Shown here: positions 38,950 through 48,712 of the stretch, in pieces
Position numbering within the stretch: the first letter of the stretch is position 1
Layout of the letters: each line of letters begins with the position of its first letter
Assembly: GCF_900638335.1 (NCBI RefSeq)
Contig: NZ_LR134508.1
Location: forward strand, 62,001 to 126,000
Reading direction: 5' to 3'
DNA from: Campylobacter lari
GTDB taxonomy: Bacteria > Campylobacterota > Campylobacteria > Campylobacterales > Campylobacteraceae
DNA length: 64,000 nucleotides
Program-made: the position numbers and the translations under genes
Notes under the pieces: model-generated
Told to the model about the DNA's origin: nothing
The model's input: only the letters and a program-made list of their open reading frames with translations
Databases searched by the model: none

Positions 38950-39576
38950 ATGAAGATAAATGAAGAAGAATTTATAAAAAGTATTAGTTGGCAAAAGGTT
39001 AATAACCTTGTTCCTGTGATCATACAAGATTATCAAACTTGCGAAGTTTTAATGCAAGGTTTTATGAATGAAGAGGCATTAAGAGAAAGCTTTAAACACC
39101 AAAAGGTTGTGTTTTACTCACGCACTAAAGAGCGTTTGTGGATGAAAGGTGAGCAAAGTGGGAATTTTTTACATATTATAGATATGGGGCTTGATTGCGA
39201 TAGAGATTGTATTTTGATTTTAGTTAAACCAAGCGGACCTACTTGTCATACTGGCGACATATCTTGTTTTGAACAAACTTCCAAAAAAGCTGATTTTGTA
39301 TTTTTGTCACGTCTTGAAAAGCTGATTAATTCTCGTAAAAGTACTTGTGCAAGTTCTTCTTACACAGCTGAACTTTTTTCAAAAGGCACTAAACGCATAG
39401 CACAAAAAGTAGGTGAGGAAGGTGTTGAAACTGCTTTAGCTGCTACTGTTAAAGACAAAGAAGAGCTTATAAATGAAGCGGCTGATTTGCTTTATCATTT
39501 AGATGTTTTATTAGCTGATGCGGATTTGAGTTTAAATGATGTGATTGCTAAATTAAAAGAAAGAAATAAAAGTTAA
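38950..39576 (+). CDS. hisI: Bifunctional phosphoribosyl-AMP cyclohydrolase / phosphoribosyl-ATP pyrophosphatase
   Basis: 208 residues, HisI and HisE fused. The first part carries VLMQGFMNEEALRES and the zinc-site cysteines (CDRDCILILVKPSGPTCHTGD). The second is a MazG-like helical domain (KGTKRIAQKVGEEGVETALAA, then ELINEAADLLYHLDVLLAD). It closes the operon; hisC is not here and must be elsewhere. The last three codons and stop lie in the left copy of the 66-bp inverted repeat. Confidence 0.96.
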   Translation: MKINEEEFIKSISWQKVNNLVPVIIQDYQTCEVLMQGFMNEEALRESFKHQKVVFYSRTKERLWMKGEQSGNFLHIIDMGLDCDRDCILILVKPSGPTCHTGDISCFEQTSKKADFVFLSRLEKLINSRKSTCASSSYTAELFSKGTKRIAQKVGEEGVETALAATVKDKEELINEAADLLYHLDVLLADADLSLNDVIAKLKERNKS

Positions 39577-39635
39577 GCGTGATTTCTCACGCTTAATTAA
39601 GCAATATTTTTGAAAAGATTCACTGACTATATCGA
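39570..39635 (+). repeat. 66-bp inverted repeat, left copy (hisI end)
   Basis: This block is repeated in reverse at 43017-43082 with one mismatch (T/C at position 61 of 66). It contains a perfect 10-bp hairpin (TTAAGCGTGA / TCACGCTTAA, 39573-39596) that can end hisI transcription. With its partner it brackets flgE and a toxin relic. The identity outside the hairpin shows it is a true duplication and not just a common terminator. Confidence 0.95.
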
Positions 39636-39715
39636 GTAATTTTAAAAAAACTTTACACATTAAAACCTAATTTTTAATTTATTTTCTACTTTTTAATTTC
39701 ATTTTATTTGTATTT

Positions 39716-39733
39716 TTGGAACACTTATTGCTT
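39716..39733 (+). promoter_or_regulatory. Sigma54 promoter of flgE
   Basis: TTGGAACACTTATTGCTT has the invariant GG (39718-39719) and GC (39730-39731) exactly ten bases apart, as in -24/-12 promoters. Hook genes are sigma54-dependent in Campylobacter. The leader is about 55-60 bases. The promoter lies inside the inverted-repeat-bounded segment and would move with the gene. Confidence 0.88.
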
Positions 39734-39799
39734 TACTTTTGCTAAGCAATAGAAGATTGTGAGATATTCACAAAGCAATATTTTTTAAAGGATTTAATT

Positions 39800-42181
39800 A
39801 TGATGAGATCTCTTTGGGCTGGGGTTTCAGGACTCCAAGCACATCAATACGCAATGGATGTAGAAGGTAACAACATAGCCAATGTTAATACATTTGGTTT
39901 TAAGTATTCTCGTGCAGATTTCTCAACGCTTATGAGCCAAACTTCTAAGATAGCTACAGCTCCAGATGGCAACCTAGGTGGTAAAAACCCTATGCAAGTT
40001 GGGCTTGGTTCAGGTGTAAATTCTACTACTAGAATCCACTCTCAGGGTAATATCCAAACTACAGATAAAAATACCGATATGGCGATTAATGGAGATGGAT
40101 TTTTCATTGTTTCAAATGATGGCGGTACTACTCAGTATTATACCCGCGCAGGTGATTTTAAAACAGATGCAGTAGGAAATTTCGTAGATAATAACGGCTA
40201 TACCGTTCAAGGTTGGAATTATAATCAAGAAACAGGCCAAATTGACTCTTCAACTTCAGTAGGTGATATCGTAATCCCACCTGGCATGAGTATGCCTGCT
40301 AGACCAAGCTCTTCGGTAAAACTTACAGCGAATTTAGATAGTGGCAACACTTTAGGTGCTAATGCTTCTGCAAAAAGACCTATTTATGCGTTAGATTCTA
40401 CTCATGGTAGAAGAGATGATATAGGTAAGCCTATAGATGAAAATGATACTGGACACACTGAGTTTTATACTACCTCAAAAAGTGGAGCACAAGTAACTGA
40501 GAAAGGTATTGATATGGGCGTGGTATTTAACGCTCAAGGTGAGGGTTTAAATTTAAGAGATGGACAAGGTATATGGGTAAGTTATGCTGATGCTAAGTGG
40601 CAATCCAACCAAGCATTGCAGCCTGATTTGCCAACTGAAGCAGGAAAGGCAGTAGATGGAACACAGTATTCTTTTTGGGGTTTTACTGATGTAAATGGAA
40701 CTCAACAACCTGCCAAATTAGATATAACTATAAATGGTGTTCGTATAGAAGCTACAGGTGTTGGTAAAGATACTTTTATTAATGCTATCAATGCTAAGAC
40801 GGCAGAAACTGGTGTAGTGGCTTCTATAGTAGATGGTAAAATGACATTTACAAATGATAATAGCACAGGAACAACAGCAAAATCTAAAAATCTAAATATA
40901 CAAATGGGACCAACAAATACAGCTGGTGAAACTATTACTTGGACAAACAATGGAGTTCCAGGGGAATGGCCTGTAAATCCGGGAAACGATTTGCTGGGTG
41001 GAAATGCAGGACCTATTAGTGTAATAACTGCTCATGAATATATTTATAGTTCAAATAATGTTGATATAGGTACAAATCCAGTTCCAGGTCAAGAAGGAAC
41101 ATGGCCGTCAATGAATGGCCAGAGAGTTTTTCATACTACTGAAGATTTAAGAGAGCTTTTGCAAAGAGATGCTAGATATGCGGTAGATTATGATGGTAGT
41201 GGTAATAGAACAGCAGATGATGCAAATGTTGGTGTAGAAGTGGTAGTGGAAAGTGATGGTAGGTTTAAAATTACTAATCCAGCTCAAGATGGTGCAAAAG
41301 ATATGACCTTTAAAGTAACAGGTTATTCTAATGAAACTAATAAAATCGCCACTAATGATAAATTCACAGCGATGTTTAGTGCGCTAGATGGAAATTTCAA
41401 TGCAGGAAATAATGAAAAATACTCTCAAGACATGTATTTATCAGCGCATACTGCGAGTATAGAAATCTTTGATTCATTAGGAACTAGACATGAGCTAACT
41501 GTGCAATTTACCAAACAAGCTAAAACAGCAGATGGTGGGGCTGAATGGTCTATCATCATCTCAGTGCCTGAGCCTGCAGAGATTAATTTTAGTGGTGATG
41601 GTGCTCCAGGAAACATAGTAGTAGGAAATTTAAGATTTGGTAATGATGGCTCGCTTCAAAGCTATACGCCAAATGTGTTAAATTTCACTGGAAATAACGG
41701 CTCAAAACCTGATCAAGTTATAAAACTTGACTTTGGTACAACAGGTGGTTTTGATGGTTTAACAAGCTATGATAAAGACTCAGCTACCACTAAACAAGAA
41801 ACTGATGGTTACACAGGGGGTAACTTAAAGCCAGATGCATTAAGAACTGATGAGAATGGTTATATCTATGGAGAATTTACAAATGGTAAAACTCTAGCTC
41901 TAGCTAAGGTTGCTCTAGCTACTTTCCCAAATAATATGGGTCTTGAAGAAATGGGTAATAACCTTTTCAAAGCGACTGCTAACTCAGGTAGTCCTACTAT
42001 AGGCCATGCTGGCGAAGGTGGTAGAGGGGGCTTAAAAGGCTCAGCTATAGAAATGTCAAATGTGGATTTAAGTCGTGCATTAACTGAGCTTATCGTAATC
42101 CAAAGAGGTTATCAAGCAAACTCAAAAACGATTACCACAAGTGATCAGCTTTTAAATACTTTGCTTCAATTAAAACAATAA
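39800..42181 (+). CDS. flgE: Flagellar hook protein FlgE
   Basis: 793 residues, the large Campylobacter-type hook subunit. The conserved helical ends are clear: [32 protein letters not shown] at the start and [40 protein letters not shown] at the end, with the NPMQVGLG and [12 protein letters not shown] motifs near the first. The middle, surface-exposed part is unique-looking and rich in Gly, Asn and Thr. It is exported by the flagellar apparatus without a signal peptide. Two ATG codons in tandem open the gene after AAAGGA. No other flagellar gene is near; it stands alone inside the 66-bp inverted repeats. Confidence 0.96.
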   Translation: MMRSLWAGVSGLQAHQYAMDVEGNNIANVNTFGFKYSRADFSTLMSQTSKIATAPDGNLGGKNPMQVGLGSGVNSTTRIHSQGNIQTTDKNTDMAINGDGFFIVSNDGGTTQYYTRAGDFKTDAVGNFVDNNGYTVQGWNYNQETGQIDSSTSVGDIVIPPGMSMPARPSSSVKLTANLDSGNTLGANASAKRPIYALDSTHGRRDDIGKPIDENDTGHTEFYTTSKSGAQVTEKGIDMGVVFNAQGEGLNLRDGQGIWVSYADAKWQSNQALQPDLPTEAGKAVDGTQYSFWGFTDVNGTQQPAKLDITINGVRIEATGVGKDTFINAINAKTAETGVVASIVDGKMTFTNDNSTGTTAKSKNLNIQMGPTNTAGETITWTNNGVPGEWPVNPGNDLLGGNAGPISVITAHEYIYSSNNVDIGTNPVPGQEGTWPSMNGQRVFHTTEDLRELLQRDARYAVDYDGSGNRTADDANVGVEVVVESDGRFKITNPAQDGAKDMTFKVTGYSNETNKIATNDKFTAMFSALDGNFNAGNNEKYSQDMYLSAHTASIEIFDSLGTRHELTVQFTKQAKTADGGAEWSIIISVPEPAEINFSGDGAPGNIVVGNLRFGNDGSLQSYTPNVLNFTGNNGSKPDQVIKLDFGTTGGFDGLTSYDKDSATTKQETDGYTGGNLKPDALRTDENGYIYGEFTNGKTLALAKVALATFPNNMGLEEMGNNLFKATANSGSPTIGHAGEGGRGGLKGSAIEMSNVDLSRALTELIVIQRGYQANSKTITTSDQLLNTLLQLKQ

Positions 42182-42187
42182 TTCTAA

Positions 42188-42209
42188 CCCAAGGTTTTAA
42201 AACCTTGGG
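42188..42209 (+). terminator. Hairpin after flgE
   Basis: CCCAAGGTTTT and AAAACCTTGGG are exact complements six bases after the stop. There is no T run behind it, but further stem-loops follow at once. Confidence 0.65.
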
Positions 42210-42210
42210 A

Positions 42211-42252
42211 TCAAGCTTTACAAGGTTATCGAGGTAGCCTTGTAATACTTGA
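42211..42252 (+). other. Second long stem-loop downstream of flgE
   Basis: TCAAGCTTTACAAGG (42211-42225) pairs with CCTTGTAATACTTGA (42238-42252) at 13 of 15 positions around a 12-base loop. TTGAAGCCTTCAA (about 42258-42270) and GCTAACTCACT with AGTGAGTAGC (about 42277-42314) add two more stems. The run of four stems suggests a structured RNA, a messenger 3' protector or a recombination remnant. No protein frame is seen. Confidence 0.45.
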
Positions 42253-42347
42253 TAGCCTTGAAGCCTTCAATCTATTGCTAACTCACTTCTTTCTTGCCTT
42301 AAGGAGTGAGTAGCATGATTTGCATATCGACAAGTTAAAATAAAAAT

Positions 42348-42972
42348 TTATAAACTTGGATTTTTAAAATTTATCATTAATGGTTCTAGCCATTTGGTAG
42401 TTTCAAATACTTCTAGCTTGTTGTTTTTAAATTCTAAGAGTTTTTTATAATTTTGAGTATTGTCAAAAATAGTAATGTGATTACAAAATTTAGCAACAGT
42501 GTTAAAATTTTGTAAAGACTCATAGTATCTTTTTTCTATAAGTTCTTCTTTTATATCATGTCCGCCTTTAGCTACACGAATTTTAACTCTTTGTTTTGCT
42601 GTGTTTGGAGAGTCTAGTCCGATGTAGTAAAGATTGATAGTATAAGAATTTTTTGTAGCTTTTTGAATAAAGATAAAATGCTAGTGCCACAAAGTGTGGT
42701 TTCTTGGTTAAAATCATAAGCTTTTTTGATATAGTTTTCATGCATTTTAATGGCTATCCTTGAAGCTCTAAATTGATCTTCTTGATTTTTCCAGTCACCA
42801 AAGCTACTTACAATTTCATCGATGTTGATTCTAAGTCCAAAATCTTTGTTTTTTCAAGTTCATTATAATACAAGGTAGTTTTTCCAGATCCATTAACACC
42901 TGCAAAGATAGTAGCTATTTTTTTTATTAATAAAGCCTTTATTGATTGATGAGAAATTTTAACATAAATTGT
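42348..42972 (-). pseudogene. Decayed zeta-toxin-like kinase
   Basis: Reading the reverse strand in three frames restores a zeta-toxin/AAA_33 protein: ATIFAGVNGSGKTTLYYNELEK with a P-loop, then RINIDEIVSSFGDWKNQEDQF, NYIKKAYDFNQETTLCGTSI, YTINLYYIGLDSPNTAKQRVKIRVAKGGHDI and LIEKRYYESLQNF. At least two frameshifts are present, one at a T6 run (42849-42856, + strand, where one more T would restore the frame) and one near 42660-42680; no start codon lies in frame after the upstream stop. Intact relatives phosphorylate UDP-N-acetylglucosamine and are paired with an antitoxin. No antitoxin gene is left, since the inverted repeat follows directly. Confidence 0.75.
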
Positions 42973-43016
42973 TTATAAGTGTTTTGAAAATAAATATAAA
43001 GTTTTTTGAAAAAGGT

Positions 43017-43082
43017 TCGATGTAGTCAGTGAATCTTTTCAAAAATATTGCTTAATTAAGCGTGAGAAATCACGCTTAACTT
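43017..43082 (-). repeat. 66-bp inverted repeat, right copy (efflux gene end)
   Basis: Reverse complement of 39570-39635 with one mismatch. It holds the last eight codons and stop of the Bcr/CflA gene and the same 10-bp hairpin (43056-43079), so both outer genes, hisI and the efflux pump, end inside a copy of the repeat. Confidence 0.95.
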
Positions 43083-44297
43083 CTTTTTGATTTTATTTAA
43101 TTTTCTTTTATTGATTAAACTTAGATAGAAAATAGTTCCTAAAAAAGTACAAACACCTAAAATACTTGCTAAAAGTATAGGGGTATTTGCGTTTAAAAGG
43201 CTAACTAAGAATGCCATAAAGCCGGCCATTGCAAATTGAGCTGCTCCTAAAAGTGCTGAAGCGCTACCTGCGTTTTGTCTTGATCTTGCCATAGCTAAAG
43301 TAGTGGTATTTGGTAAGATAAAACCTAAACTTGCTATGATTAAACACAAAGGAATTTCAAAAGCCCAAAAACCTAGATCAAAAGTTGCTCCAAGAATGAG
43401 TAAAAATGCCAAAAAAGCCACGCTGATAAAAGCTCTAGGTAAAATATAATAAGGCGAATACCTAAGAGCTAATCTTGCATTGATATTTGCAAAAACTACA
43501 AAACCTAAAGCATTAATACCAAAAAGCATGGCGTATTGTTGTTCGCTTAGTTCAAAAACACGCGTAAAAACAAAAGATGAACCTGTTAAATAAGCAAAAA
43601 ATCCTGCAAATATTAAATTTCCACAAAATAAATACACTACAAAACGACGATCTTTTAAGATTTTTTTGTAACTTTTTACAACTTCTTTGTGATTAAATTT
43701 TTTGTCCTGAGTGTTGAGGTTGCTTTCTTTTAGGGCAAAAATAACAAGCATAAATAAAATAAAACCTAAGATAAATAATGTCAAAAATATACTACGCCAT
43801 GAAAAAAATTCAAGTAAAATACCACCAAAAGTAGGAGAGAGCATAGGAGCTAAAGAGGTAAAAACCATCATTAATGCATAAATTCCCGCTGCTTCTTTGA
43901 GTTCAAAAACATCATTTACTATAGCTCTTGCTACAACTACACCCACACAACCTCCTAAGGCTTCAAAAAAACGCAAAGCTATAAAAACATGAATAGAATC
44001 AACTAAAACACAAGCTATACTTGAAGAAACAAAAATAAAAATCCCAATATATAAAGGTTTTTTTCTACCATATACATCACTTAGTGGTCCATAAAAAAGC
44101 TGTCCTAAAGAAAAAGCTATGAAAAAACTTGCAAGAGAAAGTTGGGTGTAGAAAGAATTTGTTTGAAAACTTTTTTCTACTTCATTTAAAGCAGGTAAAT
44201 ACATATCAGTTGAAAGTGGTGCTATAGATGATAAAAATGCTAGTATGACAATGAGTTTTAATTTTTCAAAACCTTTAATTTGTGTGCGTTTTTGCAT
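43056..44297 (-). CDS. Bcr/CflA-family drug efflux transporter
   Basis: 413 residues with twelve membrane spans. The start at ATG 44297 (MQKRTQIKGFEKLKLIVIL) has AGGA seven bases upstream; an ATG at 44333 lacks a site. The family marks are SSIAPLSTDMYLPALNEV in span 1 and GQLFYGPLSDVYGRKKPL in loop 2-3, then RFFEALGGCVGVVVARAIVND. It should export hydrophobic drugs with proton exchange. The C-terminal residues KLSVISHA are encoded within the right inverted repeat, so the original tail may have been replaced. Confidence 0.88.
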   Translation of the reverse strand: MQKRTQIKGFEKLKLIVILAFLSSIAPLSTDMYLPALNEVEKSFQTNSFYTQLSLASFFIAFSLGQLFYGPLSDVYGRKKPLYIGIFIFVSSSIACVLVDSIHVFIALRFFEALGGCVGVVVARAIVNDVFELKEAAGIYALMMVFTSLAPMLSPTFGGILLEFFSWRSIFLTLFILGFILFMLVIFALKESNLNTQDKKFNHKEVVKSYKKILKDRRFVVYLFCGNLIFAGFFAYLTGSSFVFTRVFELSEQQYAMLFGINALGFVVFANINARLALRYSPYYILPRAFISVAFLAFLLILGATFDLGFWAFEIPLCLIIASLGFILPNTTTLAMARSRQNAGSASALLGAAQFAMAGFMAFLVSLLNANTPILLASILGVCTFLGTIFYLSLINKRKLNKIKKKLSVISHA

Positions 44298-44413
44298 GAA
44301 ATTTCCTAAAGTATTTTTGCTATTGTATAGCAAAATGTCTAAAATAAATAATAATTTACATTTTTTAAAGGCAAATAAGATAAAATTAAAATAAAAATAG
44401 TCAAGGAAAAGTT

Positions 44414-44689
44414 ATGAATATGCCTTTTAGTGATGAGGAATTAATAGAGCCTGTAAAAGCAAGTCTAGCTAAAACTATGCATATTTTAGAAAACGATGGT
44501 GGTGGGCTTGATTTTTTAGGGGTTAAAAATGGTGTGGTGTATGTGAAGCTAACCGGAGCTTGTCATGGTTGTCCAGCTAGTGGGACGACTTTAAAATATG
44601 GCTTAGAAAAACAGCTTAAAATCGACATACATCCAGATATCACTATAGTAAATTTAGCAGGCGGGGAAAGCGAATTTGCAAAATTATAA
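44414..44689 (+). CDS. NifU-like C-terminal (Nfu) iron-sulfur scaffold
   Basis: 91 residues, the Nfu domain alone. The cluster-binding CxxC is at 50-53 (GACHGCPASGTTLKYGLE). It is thought to hold and pass [4Fe-4S] clusters to target enzymes such as SdaA in this window, though a direct link cannot be seen. It starts a long chain of overlapping genes: the next one begins 14 bases inside it. Confidence 0.88.
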   Translation: MNMPFSDEELIEPVKASLAKTMHILENDGGGLDFLGVKNGVVYVKLTGACHGCPASGTTLKYGLEKQLKIDIHPDITIVNLAGGESEFAKL

Positions 44690-45215
44690 AAAAATAGCCA
44701 TAGAGTGCTTTTATAAAAAAGATTTTAAAAATGCTAAGATGTATTTTTCTCTTGCTTATGAAAAACGTAAAAATAAAAGACTTTTAACTTTTATTAATAT
44801 TTGTGATTTGGCGTTAAAAAGTCCAGAAGAAGCCTTTGTATTTTTTGAGTTTTTTATGCAAAATTATAAAAATACTAAAGTAGATAAAGACATTGAAAAG
44901 CTCATCAATCTTAGTCAAAGTGTGCAGTTTGAAGAAGATAGTGAGGATTTTGAGGGTTTGAGTTATCAAGATTTTTTACTTAGCGAAGCAAAAGTTGGGT
45001 TTAAACAGGCTTTGGAAAATGTTATAATATCAAATAAACTTATCATTAATGATAAAGAAGATTTCGTGGATTTTTTAGAAAAACTTTTAGAGCATGGTTA
45101 TAAAGATATGCTTGTAGCTTATATGGAAGATGTTTCGGTACATTTTTATTCTAATTATAGATTTATCAAGCTTAGCGAGAAAATCAAGGAATTAAATTAT
45201 GATAGTAAAAATTGA
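44676..45215 (+). CDS. Conserved helical protein of unknown function
   Basis: 179 residues, mostly helical and charged ([37 protein letters not shown]), suggestive of a TPR-like start. No catalytic motif, signal peptide or membrane span is visible. The start is TTG at 44676 inside nfu, selected because it gives the natural start of the helical repeat. It overlaps murE by 17 bases. The same order (nfu, unknown, murE) occurs in C. jejuni (Cj1639-Cj1641). Confidence 0.7.
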   Translation: MQNYKKIAIECFYKKDFKNAKMYFSLAYEKRKNKRLLTFINICDLALKSPEEAFVFFEFFMQNYKNTKVDKDIEKLINLSQSVQFEEDSEDFEGLSYQDFLLSEAKVGFKQALENVIISNKLIINDKEDFVDFLEKLLEHGYKDMLVAYMEDVSVHFYSNYRFIKLSEKIKELNYDSKN

Positions 45216-46482
45216 AAATACTTTCATTTGTGATAATTCTAATGAATGCGAAAAAGATTGTTTTTTCTTAAAAACTGCTCAAAATGAAAAATTTATTCAT
45301 CAAGCTTTAGAAAAACAAGCAAAAGTTATAAGTATAGCTGAGTGTAAGAAACTTTTAAATATAGATGAAAATATAAAAATCATAGGCATTACAGGCACAA
45401 ATGGCAAGACAACCACTGCGGGTGCAATTTATTCTATCTTGCTTGATTTGGGTTATAAATGTGCCTTGATGGGAACTAGAGGTAGTTTTATAAATGATAA
45501 AAATATCACTCCAAAAGGCTTAACTACCGCTCCTATTTTACAAACTTTAGAGCTTTTATCTTTAGCAAGCAAGGAAAAATGTGAATTTTTAATTATGGAA
45601 GTAAGTTCACATGCTTTGGTGCAAAACCGCATTGAAGGGCTTGAATTTAAAGCTAAAATTTTTACTAATATCACTCAAGATCATTTAGATTTTCATGGAA
45701 ACTTTCAAAACTACCAAGCGGCAAAAGAAAGTTTTTTTACCGATGAGTGCATGAAATTTATCAACAAAGATGCAAAAGCTATAAATTTTAATGTTAAAGG
45801 TACTTTTACTTATGGAGTAGAAAATCCAAGTTATTATCACATCAAAGCTTATGCTTTAAAAAATGGCATTGAAGCTGTGGTAAATTTTGGCAAAGAAACT
45901 TTTATGATTGATTCTTCTTTGGTAGGGCTTTTTAACCTTTATAATCTTTTAGCTGCAAGTGCTTGTGTGAATGAACTTGTAAAGCCAAATTTAAAAGAGC
46001 TTGAAAAGGCCATTAGTAATTTTGGTGGCATTGAGGGTAGAATGCAAGTGGTTGCTAAAGATGTGATTGTAGATTTTGCTCATACGCCTGATGGCATAGA
46101 AAAAGTTTTAGATGCTTTAAAATATCGTGATTTGATTGTGGTTTTTGGAGCAGGGGGAGATAGAGATAAAACTAAGCGTCCATTGATGGCTAAAATCGCC
46201 AAACACTATGCCAAAAAACTCATCATCACAAGCGATAATCCGCGTTCAGAAGAGCCTATGGGTATCATTAATGATATTTTAAGTGGTATAGAAAAAGATG
46301 AGAGTGTCTTTATAGAATGCGATAGAAAAGAGGCGATAAAAAAAGCATTAGAGCTTAAAACGAAAAATGAATTTGTAGTGATTTTGGGCAAAGGCGATGA
46401 GACTTATCAAGAGATTAAGGGTGTAAAATATCCTTTTAATGATAAAGAAGTAGTATTAGAGATATTAAAAGAAGGAAAATAA
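45199..46482 (+). CDS. murE: UDP-MurNAc-L-Ala-D-Glu:meso-DAP ligase
   Basis: Adds meso-diaminopimelate to the peptidoglycan precursor with ATP. 427 residues, shorter than E. coli (495) mainly at the N-terminal domain. The ATP loop [15 protein letters not shown], the MEVSSHAL and [13 protein letters not shown] blocks and the substrate motif DNPRSEEP are present; DNPR marks meso-DAP specificity, in line with dapF in this window. It overlaps the helical gene and abuts ybaB. Confidence 0.95.
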   Translation: MIVKIENTFICDNSNECEKDCFFLKTAQNEKFIHQALEKQAKVISIAECKKLLNIDENIKIIGITGTNGKTTTAGAIYSILLDLGYKCALMGTRGSFINDKNITPKGLTTAPILQTLELLSLASKEKCEFLIMEVSSHALVQNRIEGLEFKAKIFTNITQDHLDFHGNFQNYQAAKESFFTDECMKFINKDAKAINFNVKGTFTYGVENPSYYHIKAYALKNGIEAVVNFGKETFMIDSSLVGLFNLYNLLAASACVNELVKPNLKELEKAISNFGGIEGRMQVVAKDVIVDFAHTPDGIEKVLDALKYRDLIVVFGAGGDRDKTKRPLMAKIAKHYAKKLIITSDNPRSEEPMGIINDILSGIEKDESVFIECDRKEAIKKALELKTKNEFVVILGKGDETYQEIKGVKYPFNDKEVVLEILKEGK

Positions 46483-46788
46483 ATGTTTGAAAATATGGAT
46501 TTTTCTAAAATGGGTGAGCTTTTAACTAAGGCTCAAGAAAAAGCAAATGAATTAGAGCAAGAAGCTTTAAAAAAAGAATTTAGTGCAAAAAGTGGCGGCG
46601 GTTTAGTAAAAGTTAGTGCTAATGGAAAAGGTGAAATCATCGATATAAATATTGATGATTCTTTGCTTGAAGATAAAGAATCTATGCAAATTTTATTAAT
46701 AGCAGCGATGAATGATGTAATGAAAATGGTAGAACAAAATAAAAAATCAATGGCTAGTAATCTATTTAGCGGAATGGGAATGTTATGA
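46483..46788 (+). CDS. ybaB: YbaB/EbfC nucleoid-associated protein
   Basis: 101 residues: FENMDFSKMGELLTKAQEKANELEQEALKKEF, GGGLVKVSANGKGEIIDINID, and LIAAMNDVMKMVEQNKKSMASNLFSGMGML. These small dimers bind DNA and help organise the nucleoid. The stop overlaps the next start by four bases. Usual partners dnaX or recR are not near. Confidence 0.93.
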   Translation: MFENMDFSKMGELLTKAQEKANELEQEALKKEFSAKSGGGLVKVSANGKGEIIDINIDDSLLEDKESMQILLIAAMNDVMKMVEQNKKSMASNLFSGMGML

Positions 46789-47864
46789 GAATTTTACTTT
46801 GTATTTTGAGTGTAGCTTGTGTGCTTTTTGCTGTACCAAGACCGACTTTTAATGATTTTTTAGGTTGTTATGAAAAAAACAAAGCTAGTATGTTGATTTA
46901 TGAGGGATTGCCTGCTTTTGCTTTAAATGAAAACACCCTAGCAGTAGTTAAAACTAAAAATGCAAAATTAAACAGTTATACTAAATACGATCCTTTTTTA
47001 AATTTATATTTAGTAAAAACAGATTTTAGTTTAATCCCTGCGCCTATGGGAGATGAAGAAGAATTAACGCGTAATAGCTGGGTAGGAATTTTAGATAATA
47101 ATAAAAGCTATATAGGACATTTGAAGTATTTTGGACAAAGTTTAACAGAACGTGATCAGCTTGATTTTACTTCTAAAATTGGAGAACTTAACTCACCATG
47201 TTGTAAAATGCTAGGTATAACTTTAGAAGATGGTAAGCTCATTGGTAATCGTTATCTAAAACACTTTGCAAAATATCCTGATGTTTATTGGGGTGATATA
47301 GGTGTGGATTTTGATATACGCGATGGTAAAATTTATGTAAAAAATGTACGCAAAAATGGACAATTTTTGCTTAATGATGAACTTGTGAGTGTAGATGGAC
47401 AAGTTTATAATGATATAAGAAAATTGAATGAGAAAATTTTATTTGCCGATCGTGGTGCAACTTTGTATTTTAATATGCTAAGAGACAATAAAGATGTCAA
47501 TATTTCTACGACGGTTTTTGATAAAGATTTGGGTATATTTGCTAAGCCTAAAAAAGTAGTTCAAGCTAAACCGACTTCTTTTTATAGTAATCTAGGGTTG
47601 CGCGTAGATACGAAAATGAATGTTACAGAAGTAACTCCAAATTCTAAAGCACAAATGGCTGGATTTTTAAAAGGTGATAAGATTTTAAGAATTAACAATC
47701 AAAAAATCAACAATTTCAATGAACTTCAAGCTGTATTAGCTCAAGCTAATACTTTTGATATTTTAGTTTCAAGACAAGCAAGCAATATCCCTTCAGCTAA
47801 AAATAATGATTTTGAGCATTTTAATAAAGGGTATTTTGACTTTTTTATAAGGCTTGTTAAGTGA
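46785..47864 (+). CDS. Exported PDZ-domain protein
   Basis: 359 residues. A signal peptide (RILLCILSVACVLFA) leads into a periplasmic domain of about 170 residues of unknown fold, a first PDZ-like part (YWGDIGVDFDIRDGKIYVKNV, about 168-250) and a clear C-terminal PDZ (GLRVDTKMNVTEVTPNSKAQMAGFLKGDKILRINNQKI, about 268-335). No protease triad is visible, so it may be a scaffold or a regulator of periplasmic enzymes. It resembles C. jejuni Cj1643. It overlaps ybaB and ispA by four bases each. Confidence 0.75.
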   Translation: MRILLCILSVACVLFAVPRPTFNDFLGCYEKNKASMLIYEGLPAFALNENTLAVVKTKNAKLNSYTKYDPFLNLYLVKTDFSLIPAPMGDEEELTRNSWVGILDNNKSYIGHLKYFGQSLTERDQLDFTSKIGELNSPCCKMLGITLEDGKLIGNRYLKHFAKYPDVYWGDIGVDFDIRDGKIYVKNVRKNGQFLLNDELVSVDGQVYNDIRKLNEKILFADRGATLYFNMLRDNKDVNISTTVFDKDLGIFAKPKKVVQAKPTSFYSNLGLRVDTKMNVTEVTPNSKAQMAGFLKGDKILRINNQKINNFNELQAVLAQANTFDILVSRQASNIPSAKNNDFEHFNKGYFDFFIRLVK

Positions 47865-48709
47865 TTTTGGAACTTTTTAACGAGCATTTAGAAAAAAATT
47901 TGCCTAAGGTAAAAAGTTTTCATCCTTTTTTTAATGAAGCTTTAGCGCTAATGTTAAAAGCAGGAGGGAAACATTTTCGTGCTCAACTTTTACTAGGTAT
48001 TGTTAAAGCAAAAATGCCAAGCCTTATACCAAATGCTTTAAGTGCCGCTTTAGCTTTAGAATTTATCCACACTTACTCACTTATACATGATGATTTACCT
48101 GCTATGGATAATGCAGATTTTAGGCGTGGAACTCCGACTTTACACAAAACTTATGATGAAACCACAGCTATTTTAGTAGGCGATGCTTTAAATACTGAAG
48201 CTTTTTTGTTGCTTTCTAAGCTTGATTTAAAAGAAAATGTTAAATTAAAACTCATACAAACTCTAGCTTTTAATGCAGGGCTTGGTGGTATGATTATCGG
48301 TCAAGCTATTGATTGTTATTTTGAAGATATGCCTTTAAATTTAGAACAAGTTGAGTTTTTGCATATTCATAAAACTGCAAGATTAATCGCAGCTAGTTTA
48401 AAAATGGGTTGTGAAATTTGCGAGTTAGATGAAAAAGAATGTGAGCAAATTTATGAAATAGGGCTTTTGATAGGATTAGTTTTTCAAATCAAAGATGATA
48501 TTATTGATGCAACTTTAGATACCCAAGAAGCAGGAAAGCCAACTCATAATGATTTGCATAAAAATTCTTTTGTAAAACTTTTGGGTTTAGAAGGTGCTAA
48601 AAAGGCAAAAGATGATAAAATTGCTCTATGTGAAGAAAAAATGAAAAATTTAGATTCTAAGCTTTCTAACGAGCTTCAAATTTTGATTGACAAATATTTA
48701 AAAGGTTAA
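47861..48709 (+). CDS. ispA: Polyprenyl (farnesyl) diphosphate synthase
   Basis: 282 residues, all-helical prenyltransferase. Both Asp-rich magnesium sites are seen: HDDLPAMDNADFRRG (first, DDxxxxD form) and FQIKDDIIDATLD (second), as is GGKHFRAQLL for isopentenyl diphosphate. The product should be farnesyl diphosphate for undecaprenol and quinones. The start is GTG at 47861, overlapping the PDZ gene stop as GTGA. The transketolase gene follows after three bases. Confidence 0.92.
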   Translation: MILELFNEHLEKNLPKVKSFHPFFNEALALMLKAGGKHFRAQLLLGIVKAKMPSLIPNALSAALALEFIHTYSLIHDDLPAMDNADFRRGTPTLHKTYDETTAILVGDALNTEAFLLLSKLDLKENVKLKLIQTLAFNAGLGGMIIGQAIDCYFEDMPLNLEQVEFLHIHKTARLIAASLKMGCEICELDEKECEQIYEIGLLIGLVFQIKDDIIDATLDTQEAGKPTHNDLHKNSFVKLLGLEGAKKAKDDKIALCEEKMKNLDSKLSNELQILIDKYLKG

Positions 48710-48712
48710 ACG

